A DNA stretch of 64,000 nt, from positions 203,507 through 267,506 of the forward strand of contig NZ_FUXL01000001.1 in NCBI RefSeq assembly GCF_900167365.1, given 5' to 3'. Source of the stretch: Consotaella salsifontis (GTDB lineage Bacteria > Pseudomonadota > Alphaproteobacteria > Rhizobiales > Rhizobiaceae). Below the pieces are notes generated by a model, which was given only the letters and a program-made list of their open reading frames with translations, had not been told where the DNA came from and did not search any database. Position 1 is the first letter of the stretch. The number at the start of each line of letters is the position of its first letter. Positions 8,799 to 17,100 of this stretch are shown one piece after another. The translations under genes and the position numbers were made by a program.

Positions 8799-9752
8799 AT
8801 GTCCAGTCAGATCGCCATTCTCATCGCCGTGTTGCTGTTTCCAGGCGGCCTGTTCGCTCTGGCCCTGGGCCTCGGCCTCAAGGGCGCCGATCGCAGGATC
8901 GCCGCCCGCCTGCAGGGGCGTGTCGGACCGCCGCTGGTTCAGCCCTTCCTGGATCTGGTGAAGCTCGCCTTCAAGCGCACCATGGTGCCGACGACGGCTC
9001 ACGATCTGGTCTTCCTCGGCGCGCCGCTGATCGGCGTCGTCTCGATGTTGGTGGCGGCGGCCCTGGTGCCGATCTCGGGCGTCTATTCGCCCGCGCCGGC
9101 GCTCGGGAACCTGCTCGTCCTCATCTATCTCCTGCTGGTGCCGGCCGTGGTTCTGATGCTTGCCGGCTCGTCCTCCAGCTCGCCCTACGGCGCCATCGGT
9201 TTCTCGCGCGAGATGGCACTGATGATGGCCTACGAGGCGCCGCTCGTGTTGATCGTCGCGGCCGTGGCGGTGCGCACCGGGATGGCCCAGGGACATTGGG
9301 TCACATTCTCTCTCACCGAGATCGTGGAGTATCAGCGCACCCACGGGCTCTTCCTGCTCGATCCGGTGATGTGGCCGGCGGTCGCCGCCTTCGGCTTCTT
9401 CTATCCAGCCAATCTGGGGATCGTGCCCTTCGATATTCCGGAGGCGGAGACGGAGGTTCTGGAAGGTCCGTTGCTCGAGTACTCGGGGCCGGCGCTCGGC
9501 CTCTTCAAAATCATGTCGGCCTTGAAGGCGGTCGTCGTGATCGGGCTCGACATAGCGCTCTTCATGCCGCTGCCGCTCGATGGCGTCCCCGCCTTTCTGG
9601 GCTGGGTCGTCGAGATGGTGGTGCTGATGGTCGCGGGGGTGACGGTGCTGCGGATTTCGATGGGGCGCATGCGCATCGATCAGGCCTTCGTCTTTTTCCT
9701 TCGGTGGCCGCTGCTTCTGGCAGCCGCCAGCCTTGCCGTGGTCGTGGTCTGA
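8799..9752 (+). CDS. cooK: CooK-like membrane subunit (NuoH/HycD family)
   Basis: The 317-residue protein has about eight hydrophobic segments. It shows the NuoH-family landmarks: RLQGRVGPPLVQPFLDLVKL near residue 45, on the loop that meets the hydrophilic arm, and FDIPEAETEVLEG with LLEYSG near residue 210. It would anchor the hydrogenase peripheral arm and link electron transfer to the CooM-type pump. It starts 6 nt after cooM and precedes cooL by 11 nt. The assignment to CooK rather than HycD or EchB rests on operon order. Confidence 0.88.
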   Translation: MSSQIAILIAVLLFPGGLFALALGLGLKGADRRIAARLQGRVGPPLVQPFLDLVKLAFKRTMVPTTAHDLVFLGAPLIGVVSMLVAAALVPISGVYSPAPALGNLLVLIYLLLVPAVVLMLAGSSSSSPYGAIGFSREMALMMAYEAPLVLIVAAVAVRTGMAQGHWVTFSLTEIVEYQRTHGLFLLDPVMWPAVAAFGFFYPANLGIVPFDIPEAETEVLEGPLLEYSGPALGLFKIMSALKAVVVIGLDIALFMPLPLDGVPAFLGWVVEMVVLMVAGVTVLRISMGRMRIDQAFVFFLRWPLLLAAASLAVVVV

Positions 9753-9763
9753 GGAGAGAACCG

Positions 9764-10201
9764 ATGAGCGTCATCGAAAGACTGAAGACCATGGCGACGA
9801 AGTCGCCTTGGATCTATCGGATCAACGCCGGCTCCTGCAACGGATGCGATGTGGAGATGGCGACCTGCGCGCTCATCCCGCGCTATGATGTGGAGCGCCT
9901 CGGCTGCCAATACTGCGGCAGCCCGCGCCACGCCGACATCGTCCTCATCTCGGGGCCGCTCACCCGGCGCGTGCTCGATGCGACGCTGCGCGTCTTCGAC
10001 GAGATTCCCGACCCCAAGGTGACGGTCGCCGTTGGTGTCTGCCCGATCTCGGGCGGCATCTTCCGCGAGAGCTACGCCGTCCTCGCCCCCATCGACCAGT
10101 ATTTCCCCGTCGACGTCAACGTGCCCGGCTGTCCGCCACGCCCCCAGGCGATCATCGAGGGCATCGCGCAAGCCGTGCAGATCTGGCGCGAGCGGCTGTA
10201 A
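9764..10201 (+). CDS. cooL: CooL-like hydrogenase small subunit (NuoB family)
   Basis: The 145-residue protein is a NuoB/small-hydrogenase-subunit homologue that should bind the proximal [4Fe-4S] cluster. Its ligands are the paired cysteines in NAGSCNGCDVE (Cys25 and Cys28), the Cys of GVCPISGG and the Cys of PGCPPRP. Two further cysteines sit in GCQYCGS, which is not part of the canonical cluster. ATG 9764 has GAGGAGA upstream. It lies between the membrane subunit cooK and the polyferredoxin cooX, as in coo operons. Confidence 0.9.
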   Translation: MSVIERLKTMATKSPWIYRINAGSCNGCDVEMATCALIPRYDVERLGCQYCGSPRHADIVLISGPLTRRVLDATLRVFDEIPDPKVTVAVGVCPISGGIFRESYAVLAPIDQYFPVDVNVPGCPPRPQAIIEGIAQAVQIWRERL

Positions 10202-10216
10202 GAAAAGGACGACCCG

Positions 10217-10726
10217 ATGAACTTCCTTCGTCTTTTTGCGAGGAACCTGCGCGAAGGGCCTTATACAGAGGCCTTCCCGTTCGCGCCGGCGCCGACGGCC
10301 AAACGCTTTCGCGGCAAGATCGAGTTCGATGCGGAAACCTGTGAGGGTTGCCGCCTGTGCGAGCGCGTCTGCCCCGCCGGCGCCATCAAGATGGAGCGCA
10401 CGGCCGAGGGCATGACCTTCGACTGCTGGCACGACACCTGCGTGTTCTGCGGCAACTGCGAATTCCATTGCCCGACGAAGTCGATCCATCAGACCGCCGA
10501 CTGGCACCTGGCCCATCGCCAGGAAGACAAATACCGCATGGTCGAGCACGGGCTCATCCCGTTTCAGGTCTGCACGGAGTGCGGCAGCAAGGGCCTCGCC
10601 ACGGCGCCGGCGGCCGGCTCGGCCAATCCGCCCCTGACGGCGGAAGAGTTTCAGCATGTGAAATCGCTCTGCCCGAAGTGCCGCGGCAAGTTCATGAGGG
10701 CCAGAAAGACGAAGGCGAAGGCATGA
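10217..10726 (+). CDS. cooX: CooX-like 2[4Fe-4S] ferredoxin subunit (NuoI family)
   Basis: The 169-residue protein has two full cluster motifs, CEGCRLCERVCP (about residue 42) and CVFCGNCEFHCP (about residue 75), as in NuoI/CooX. A C-terminal extension adds two more CxxC pairs (VCTECGSKG and LCPKCRGKF) that could form a zinc ribbon or an extra metal site. It should pass electrons from ferredoxin to the small subunit. Its stop overlaps the cooU start (ATGA at 10723-10726), implying translational coupling. Confidence 0.88.
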   Translation: MNFLRLFARNLREGPYTEAFPFAPAPTAKRFRGKIEFDAETCEGCRLCERVCPAGAIKMERTAEGMTFDCWHDTCVFCGNCEFHCPTKSIHQTADWHLAHRQEDKYRMVEHGLIPFQVCTECGSKGLATAPAAGSANPPLTAEEFQHVKSLCPKCRGKFMRARKTKAKA

Positions 10727-11358
10727 CCCGTTTTCCCGAAGACCTGGAAGCGCGGCTCAGGGCCGCCGCACCCGCCGGAATAGATTTTTCGGCAGCCACG
10801 GATAGCCATGGGGTCACGTCCGCCTGGGTGGCTCTCGCCGACAAGGACGAGCTCAAGGCCGTGGGCGAAGTAATGGCCCGCCTCGGCGCGCGGCTCTCCT
10901 TGATCACCGGTTCCCAGACCCCGCCGCCGCCGGAAGTGGAGGACGAGGAGGAGGAAGAGGCCGAGGAGGGAGAGACAGCCGAAGCGGCGGAAAAGCCTGT
11001 GCCCATGACCTTCGGCGGCACGCCGATGGACGGAACGGCCTACGAGATCACCTACAGCTTCGACCTCGTCGGCGACACCGTGACGGTGATCGCCTACGCG
11101 CCCCAGGGCGGCTCCGTCGAATCTCTCACCTCGCTGTTCCGCACCGCCGACTGGCCGGAGCGCGAGATCATGGAGACCTACAACCTGCGGATCGAGAACC
11201 ATCCCGATCCCCGCCGCCTGTTCCTCGACAAGTCGATCGAGCCGGCGGTGATGGAGCGGCTCATCCCATTCTCGACCCTGACCAACGCCAGCAGCACCAC
11301 CGCGCTTTGGGAAAAGGTCATGGAAAGCGCCAAGGCCAAGGAGGCGAGCGAGTCATGA
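10723..11358 (+). CDS. cooU: CooU-like subunit (NuoC family) with acidic linker
   Basis: The 211-residue protein ends in a NuoC/30-kDa-subunit domain; REIMETYNLRIENHPDPRRLFLDKSIEP is its signature, here read across two segments. A strongly acidic low-complexity run (EDEEEEEAEEGE, about residues 70-82) separates this from the N-terminal part. The NuoC-like subunit packs against the large subunit. The start overlaps the cooX stop and its own stop overlaps the cooH start (ATGA), so cooX, cooU and cooH are tightly coupled. Confidence 0.85.
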   Translation: MTRFPEDLEARLRAAAPAGIDFSAATDSHGVTSAWVALADKDELKAVGEVMARLGARLSLITGSQTPPPPEVEDEEEEEAEEGETAEAAEKPVPMTFGGTPMDGTAYEITYSFDLVGDTVTVIAYAPQGGSVESLTSLFRTADWPEREIMETYNLRIENHPDPRRLFLDKSIEPAVMERLIPFSTLTNASSTTALWEKVMESAKAKEASES

Positions 11359-12476
11359 GCAGCGCTGTAACCACTCCTGGCAAGAGCGTCGGCAAGAGCA
11401 ACTACACGATCCCGGTGGGGCCTTTGCACGTCGCGCTCGAGGAGCCGATGTATTTCCGCATCGACGTTTCCGGCGAGACCGTGAACGCGGTCGAGATCAA
11501 CGCCGGCCACGTCCATCGTGGCATCGAGTATCTGGCGACCAAGCGCTCGCTCAACCAGAACATCGTTCTGACCGAGCGCATCTGCTCGCTGTGTTCCAAC
11601 AGCCACCCGGAGGCCTTCGCCATGGCCGCCGAGACCATCGCCGGACTGACGGTCCCCGAGCGCGGGCAGTACCTGCGCGTGATCGCGGGCGAGGTGAAGC
11701 GGCTGGCCTCCAACCTCTTCAACGTCGCCATCCTGACACATCTCGTCGGCTACGAGTCGATGTTCATGCACATTATGCAGGTTCGCGAGACTGCCCAGGA
11801 CATCAAGGAGGGCGTCTTCGGCAACCGCATGGACCTCGGCGCGATGTGCATCGGCGGCGTGCGCTACGACCTCGACGAGGAGACCATCGGCATCCTGACC
11901 GCCGGCCTCGACAAGATCGAACCGGAGGTCGCCGAGATCGTCAAGACCTTCAAGACCAACGGCTCGATCCTGCGGCGCACCAAGGAAATCGGCGTGCTGG
12001 CCAAGGAGGACGCCATCGCCTGCGGCGTGGTCGGCCCGGTCGCGCGCGGCAGCGGCGTCGATTACGACGTCCGGCGCGAGGCGCCCTACCACGTCTACGA
12101 CAGAATGCCGTTGGAAGTGCGCACCTTCGACGATGGCGATGTCTGGTCCCGAGCGATGATCCGCCTGCATGAGGCGCAAAACGCCATCGCGATCATTCGA
12201 AGCTGCCTGAAAGAACTTCCGGGCGGTGCGGTCAATCTCGGCACCAAGCTCGACATCCCTCCCGGACACGCGGTGGCCAAGGCGGAAGCCCCTCGGGGCG
12301 AGCTCATCTACTACCTGAAAACCAACGACACCGAGCAGCCCGAGAGGCTGAAGTGGCGGGTGCCGACCTTCATGAATTGGGACGCACTCGGATTGATGCT
12401 GCGCAATGCCAAGGTGGCCGACATAGCCATCATCGTGAACAGCATCGACCCCTGCATCTCGTGCACGGAGCGTTGA
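11355..12476 (+). CDS. cooH: Catalytic large subunit of group 4 [NiFe]-hydrogenase, CooH-like
   Basis: The 373-residue protein has both nickel-binding motifs: Cys77xxCys80 in ERICSLCSNSH and Cys367xxCys370 in DPCISCTER. All four cysteines are present, so this is a hydrogenase and not a Nuo-like relative that has lost the metal site. The protein stops right after the second motif, with no C-terminal extension, so it needs no maturation endopeptidase; the same is known for CooH. ATG 11355 overlaps the cooU stop. Subunit order and the CSLCSNSH motif favour the CooH type (group 4c) over Ech or Hyc. Confidence 0.9.
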   Translation: MSSAVTTPGKSVGKSNYTIPVGPLHVALEEPMYFRIDVSGETVNAVEINAGHVHRGIEYLATKRSLNQNIVLTERICSLCSNSHPEAFAMAAETIAGLTVPERGQYLRVIAGEVKRLASNLFNVAILTHLVGYESMFMHIMQVRETAQDIKEGVFGNRMDLGAMCIGGVRYDLDEETIGILTAGLDKIEPEVAEIVKTFKTNGSILRRTKEIGVLAKEDAIACGVVGPVARGSGVDYDVRREAPYHVYDRMPLEVRTFDDGDVWSRAMIRLHEAQNAIAIIRSCLKELPGGAVNLGTKLDIPPGHAVAKAEAPRGELIYYLKTNDTEQPERLKWRVPTFMNWDALGLMLRNAKVADIAIIVNSIDPCISCTER

Positions 12477-12536
12477 GCACCCACGGTTCCCGTCAGGGGC
12501 GGTGACCGTCAAACCCCTCAAAAAATGGAGACGAGC

Positions 12537-12734
12537 ATGGCCTACAAGATCGACAACGAAACCTGCACCTCGTGCGGCGACTGCGAAGAGAACTGCCCGA
12601 ACGGCGCGATCTCGCACAAGGGCACGGTCTACAAGATCAACCCCGCGAAGTGCACCGAATGTGAGGGCGAGCATGACGAGCCGCAGTGCGGCGAAATCTG
12701 CCCGTCGGGCTCGTGCATTCCGGCCGCCGCGTAA
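12537..12734 (+). CDS. Small 2[4Fe-4S] ferredoxin
   Basis: The 65-residue protein binds two [4Fe-4S] clusters through CTSCGDCEENCP and CTECEGEHDEPQCGEICP; the second motif has the long C-x8-C spacer typical of YfhL/Allochromatium-type ferredoxins. ATG 12537 is chosen because GGAG lies 7 nt upstream; an earlier ATG at 12525 lacks a site. It sits between cooH and the 2-oxoacid oxidoreductase, where coo loci normally carry cooF, and is the obvious electron carrier between the two enzymes. Confidence 0.92.
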   Translation: MAYKIDNETCTSCGDCEENCPNGAISHKGTVYKINPAKCTECEGEHDEPQCGEICPSGSCIPAAA

Positions 12735-12757
12735 GGGGGACGGATCAACCTCGCTTG

Positions 12758-12787
12758 CCCGGCCCGGGTTTTGACCCAGCGGCCGGG
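12758..12787 (+). terminator. Nested hairpin between ferredoxin and HD-protein genes
   Basis: CCCGGCC (12758-12764) pairs with GGCCGGG (12781-12787), enclosing a second stem GGGT/ACCC with a 4-nt loop. No U-tract follows, so it could attenuate or stabilise the 3' end of the hydrogenase/ferredoxin message. Confidence 0.4.
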
Positions 12788-12948
12788 AGGCGTGGGGGAG
12801 GCGGCCGAACGGTGCGTGTGGCGCTCTCCGGCCGATAAGAAGGCACCAGCGGCTTCCGATAGCTCCCGCTTCTCTGCGGGAACAGGGGCCTCGCTGGCGA
12901 TCCTGACGAGCCGATCCGCCCTGGAGGCGAGTGGAGAGGAGAAACTCG

Positions 12949-14103
12949 ATGGGTTGTTGTTCGCTACGTGATTTCAAAGGCGGCATCGGTGTCGTCGTTC
13001 TGGCGTCCGGCGCCATGGATGCGCTCGCCGTCGACGAGCCATTCCTCGCGACCACGGAGGAAACGCCCATCGGTTTCACGCTTCGCTGTCTGGAAGAGGC
13101 GGGCTTACGGCGTGTGGAAATCGTCGTCGACCGGCAGGGGCGCCGGATGGAGCTGTCCCGTGATCCCAGCGACCGCGGCACCATCTTCGCGCTCACGGGC
13201 GGTGAGGCGGCGCGCGGCGGGATCGCTTTGCTTTCCCCTCTGCTCGACGGTTGTCTCGTGCTGCCGGCTGAGCTTCCCCTTCTGCGCCCCGGCACCATCG
13301 ACAGGGTGCTGCGTGCCGCTTTCGAGACGGCGGCCCCCGTCGTCTATCCCACCTTCCAGGGAGACAGGGGATTCCCGGTCTATCTCGACCGGACCCTCTT
13401 TGCCGAAATCGTCGACGAGCCGGCGCCCGAGGCGCTTGCCGCCGTCCTCGCCCGTCATGAGGGAGAAGCGCGCGAAATCGCGGTCTTCGATCATGGCTGC
13501 GTCGAGGCTGCTGGCGTGGAGATGACAGACTGGACGGAGAAGCTCGCCAGCCACCACGCTCCTGACGACGCGGAGTGCGAAGCGATGATGGCGGTCGTGG
13601 CCATGGATGAGCCGGTGTGCCGTCATTGCCAAGCCGTGGCCGAGCTCGCGACCTGGCTCGCCGAGCAGCTCAACGAGAAGGGCCATGGCCTCGACGTCGG
13701 GCTTGTCCGCTCGGCAGCGCTTGTTCACGACATCGGCAAGGGCCACTCGCACCACGCCGAAGTGGGATCGGGGATGCTGCGTGTCTTCGGCTTCCCGAAA
13801 GTCGCCGACCTGGTGGCCGATCACCATCTGGGCGCTGCCTTCGACGGCAAGACCATCGATGAAAGAGCGGTGCTCTTTCTGGCTGAGAAGCTGGTTCAGG
13901 GAGAACGAAGAGTTTCCCTGGCCGAACGGTTCGCACCGGCCTTTACGAGGTTCGGCAGCGATCCCGAAGCCGTACGCGAGATCAGCGCGCGGCTGGCCAC
14001 TGCCGAGACCATGCTCCACGCCGTGGAGTCAGAAATCGACATGACGCCTTTCGAACCTCTTTCCATCAGGGCTCCCGAGGGTGCCGTGATGGGAGATTTC
14101 TAG
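12949..14103 (+). CDS. Nucleotidyltransferase-like/HD-domain protein
   Basis: The 384-residue protein has two parts. Residues ~10-185 resemble the MobA-like NTP-transferase fold (GIGVVVLASG, ETPIGFTLRCLEEAGLRRVEIVVD read in parts, CLVLPAELPLL), but the nucleotide-binding GGxSxRMGxDK loop is not recognisable, so catalysis is doubtful. Residues ~215-370 are an HD phosphohydrolase domain with LVHDIGKGHSHH near residue 260 and a later HH. Similar fusions occur near molybdenum or redox enzymes in anaerobes. ATG 12949 has AGGAG 7 nt upstream. Its place between ferredoxin and the oxidoreductase suggests a role in their assembly or regulation; function unknown. Confidence 0.7.
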   Translation: MGCCSLRDFKGGIGVVVLASGAMDALAVDEPFLATTEETPIGFTLRCLEEAGLRRVEIVVDRQGRRMELSRDPSDRGTIFALTGGEAARGGIALLSPLLDGCLVLPAELPLLRPGTIDRVLRAAFETAAPVVYPTFQGDRGFPVYLDRTLFAEIVDEPAPEALAAVLARHEGEAREIAVFDHGCVEAAGVEMTDWTEKLASHHAPDDAECEAMMAVVAMDEPVCRHCQAVAELATWLAEQLNEKGHGLDVGLVRSAALVHDIGKGHSHHAEVGSGMLRVFGFPKVADLVADHHLGAAFDGKTIDERAVLFLAEKLVQGERRVSLAERFAPAFTRFGSDPEAVREISARLATAETMLHAVESEIDMTPFEPLSIRAPEGAVMGDF

Positions 14104-14186
14104 CAACGACCGAGGGCTCCGTTCGCCCCATTCGAGGCGAAAGGCGAAACATCGCCACGGCACCACAAACATCTGGAGATCCAAGA

Positions 14187-17100
14187 ATGGATACCATCAA
14201 CTTCGTAGCGTCGGACGACGGGAAGGCGAAGTATCCGGGCAAGCCGGAAGTGATTAACGGCAACGGCGCGGTTGCCTACGTGATGGGGCAGGTCTGCGGC
14301 GGTGTCATCGGCTATCCCATCACGCCGTCGACGGAAATCAGCGAGACGTTCGAGGCCTATCGCGCCGCGGGCGGCGTCAACGTCTTCGGCAAGCATCCGT
14401 TCTTCTATGAGCCGGAGGGCGAGCATTCGGCGCAGAGCGGCGCGCTTGGCGCTGCGCTGACCGGTGGCAAGTACGTCTCCAACGCCTCGTCCAGCCAGGG
14501 CATCCTCTACGGCCTCGAGTCCCACTACGTGACGGTCGGCAAGAAGGTCGGCGGCTTCGTTCTGCAGGTGGCGGCTCGCGTCGTCTCCAAGCACTCGCTG
14601 AACGTCATGGCCGGGCACGACGACGTTTATGCCCTGCTTCCCTCGGGCTATACGATCATGTTCGGCTCGAACCCGGAGGAGGCGGCGGACCTTGCCGCGA
14701 TCTCCTATCGCACGGCGGCGCTGTCTCTGATCCCCGTCGCCAACTGCATGGACGGTTTCGCCACCAGCCACATGATGAGCGAGGCTCGCCTGCCTGAGCC
14801 CGCGCTGCTGAAGCAGTATCTCGGCGATCCCCAGAGCCGCATCAAGGCGCCGACCGTTGCTCAGGAGATCCTCTTCGGCGCCAAGGGGCGCGTCACGCAG
14901 CTGCGTCATTGGCTGATGCGCCATCGCACCGAGATCGGTGAAGCGGCGCGCGCCCAACTCGAAACCTATCTCAAGGACCATGCGGAAGCGGTGGAGACCG
15001 ACAGCGCGGGCGCACTGCTGACGGCGACGCTGCCGAACGTGCCGGAATCCCTGCGCGGCCAATGGCGCCGCCAGTGGCTGAACGCCTGGGAGAAGGGCAC
15101 CCGCCAGCTGGTTCCGGCACTCGTCGACGTCGACAATCCCGGCCTCACCGGCGGCGTGCAGAACCAGCCGGACTTCCAGTCCGGCGCGGTCGACCATCTC
15201 TCGCACTTCGCGGCCGATGTTCCGGCCCTGGCGCGTCAGGCGATGGCCGAATATTCGGCGCTCACCGGGCGTAGCTATACGCCGCTCAAGGCCTATCGTT
15301 GCGAGGACGCCGAGACCGTCATGGTCGGCCTCGGTTCCGTCACCGAGGACGTCGAGGCGGTGGTGGATCACCTGCGCAAGCAGGGCCGCAAGGTCGGCTC
15401 GATCTCCGTCAAGCTGCTTCAGCCGTTCCCGGAGGCTGAGCTGATTGAGGCTCTCGCCGGCAAGCGCGCCGTCACCATCCTGGAGCGCTCCGACGTCACG
15501 GCGCTGACCTCCTTCGTCACTGCCGCGCTCTTCAAGGCCCGCGCCAACGCCGACGGTGTGCGCCATCCGGGCATCAAGCCGATCGACGCGCTGCCGAAGC
15601 TCACCACCGCGATCTTCGGCCTTGGCGGCCATGACCTCCAGTCCCGGCACCTCATCGCCGGCTTCGATAACATGGACCGTGAGGCGAGCTCGCCCTTCGT
15701 CTATCTCGGCTCGCAGTTCTTCTTCAAGAATCCGAGCCCGGCGATGGCGGAGATCCAGGCCAGGCTGAAGGCGGCCTATCCGCAAACCGAGCTGATGGCG
15801 CTGGAGGCTGGCAGCAACCCGGCGCTTCTGCCCGAGGATGCCTTCCGCATCCGCTTCCACTCCGTCGGCGGTTACGGCACCATCGCCACCGGCAAGCTCC
15901 TGACGGACATTCTCGCGGGCGTTCTCGGCCTCTATTCCAAGGCCGCCCCGAAATACGGCTCGGAGAAGAGCGGTGCGCCGACCAACTACTACATCACGCT
16001 GAGCCCCGAGCCGGTGAAGATCACCAACGCGGAGATCGAGGACGTCGAGATCGTCATCTCGCCGGACCACAAGGTCTTCTCGCACACCGACCCGCTCAAG
16101 GGACTGGTGGAGGGCGGCACCTTCATTATGCAGTCGAACCTCTCGCCGATCGAGGTGTGGCGTTCGCTGCCGGCCCGCGCGCGCCAGACGATCCGGGATA
16201 AGAAGATCAAGTTCCGCATCATCGACGCGTTCGCCGTGGCGCGGCGTCATGCGCCTTCGGCCGAGCTCGAAACCCGCATGATGGGCATCGCCTTCATCGG
16301 CGCCCTGTGCGGCTCGGTCGAGCGCATCACGGCCGGCGCAGAGCAGTCGGCGATCCTCGAGAAGATCCGTCAGCAGATCAACAAGAAGTTCGGCGGCAAG
16401 GGCGATGCGGTCGTCGCCGGCAACATGGCCGTCATCCGCGAGGGCCTGGAAGCGACGCAGGTCGTTCCCTACGATGAGCCGGATTACCTCGCTGCGAGTG
16501 GCGGAACGCATCAGACGACCCACAAGGCCGGACAGTCGCTGGCGGCGCTGTGCCATGTCGATGCGCCGTTCTCGCCGACGGCCCTGTTCGACCCGGTCTA
16601 CTATGACGAGACCATGCTGAAGGCCTTCAACGATGGCACGATCGGCGAATCGCCGGTGATGCCGGGCGCCGGCCTCTTCATGCCGCCGTCGAGCGGCGCC
16701 TCCAAGCAGAAGGGCCTGTTCCGGCGCACGGTTCCGCTCTTCGACGCGGAAAAGTGCACCGCCTGCCTGGAATGCACCTTGATCTGCCCCGATGCAGCCA
16801 TGCCTTCGACGGTTCACGAGATCGGCGATCTGGTCTCGACCGCGGTGACCTATCTGCCGGAAGAGCGCCAGGCGGTGGTGGACCCGCATGTCGCGGCCAT
16901 CGCCGAGGCGATCCGCGCGGACTACAAGGCCACACCGAAGGACAAGCCGTTCAACGTCGCCTTCGCGGCTGCTGCGGCGCCGATCGCCGAGCGCGATCCG
17001 TCTCTCGCCGCCGACCTTGAGAAGATGGAGAAGGTTCTCGCCAACTTCCCGGTCACGAAGTCCCGGCTGTTCTTCGATCAGGTCGAAAAGAAGTCGCCGG

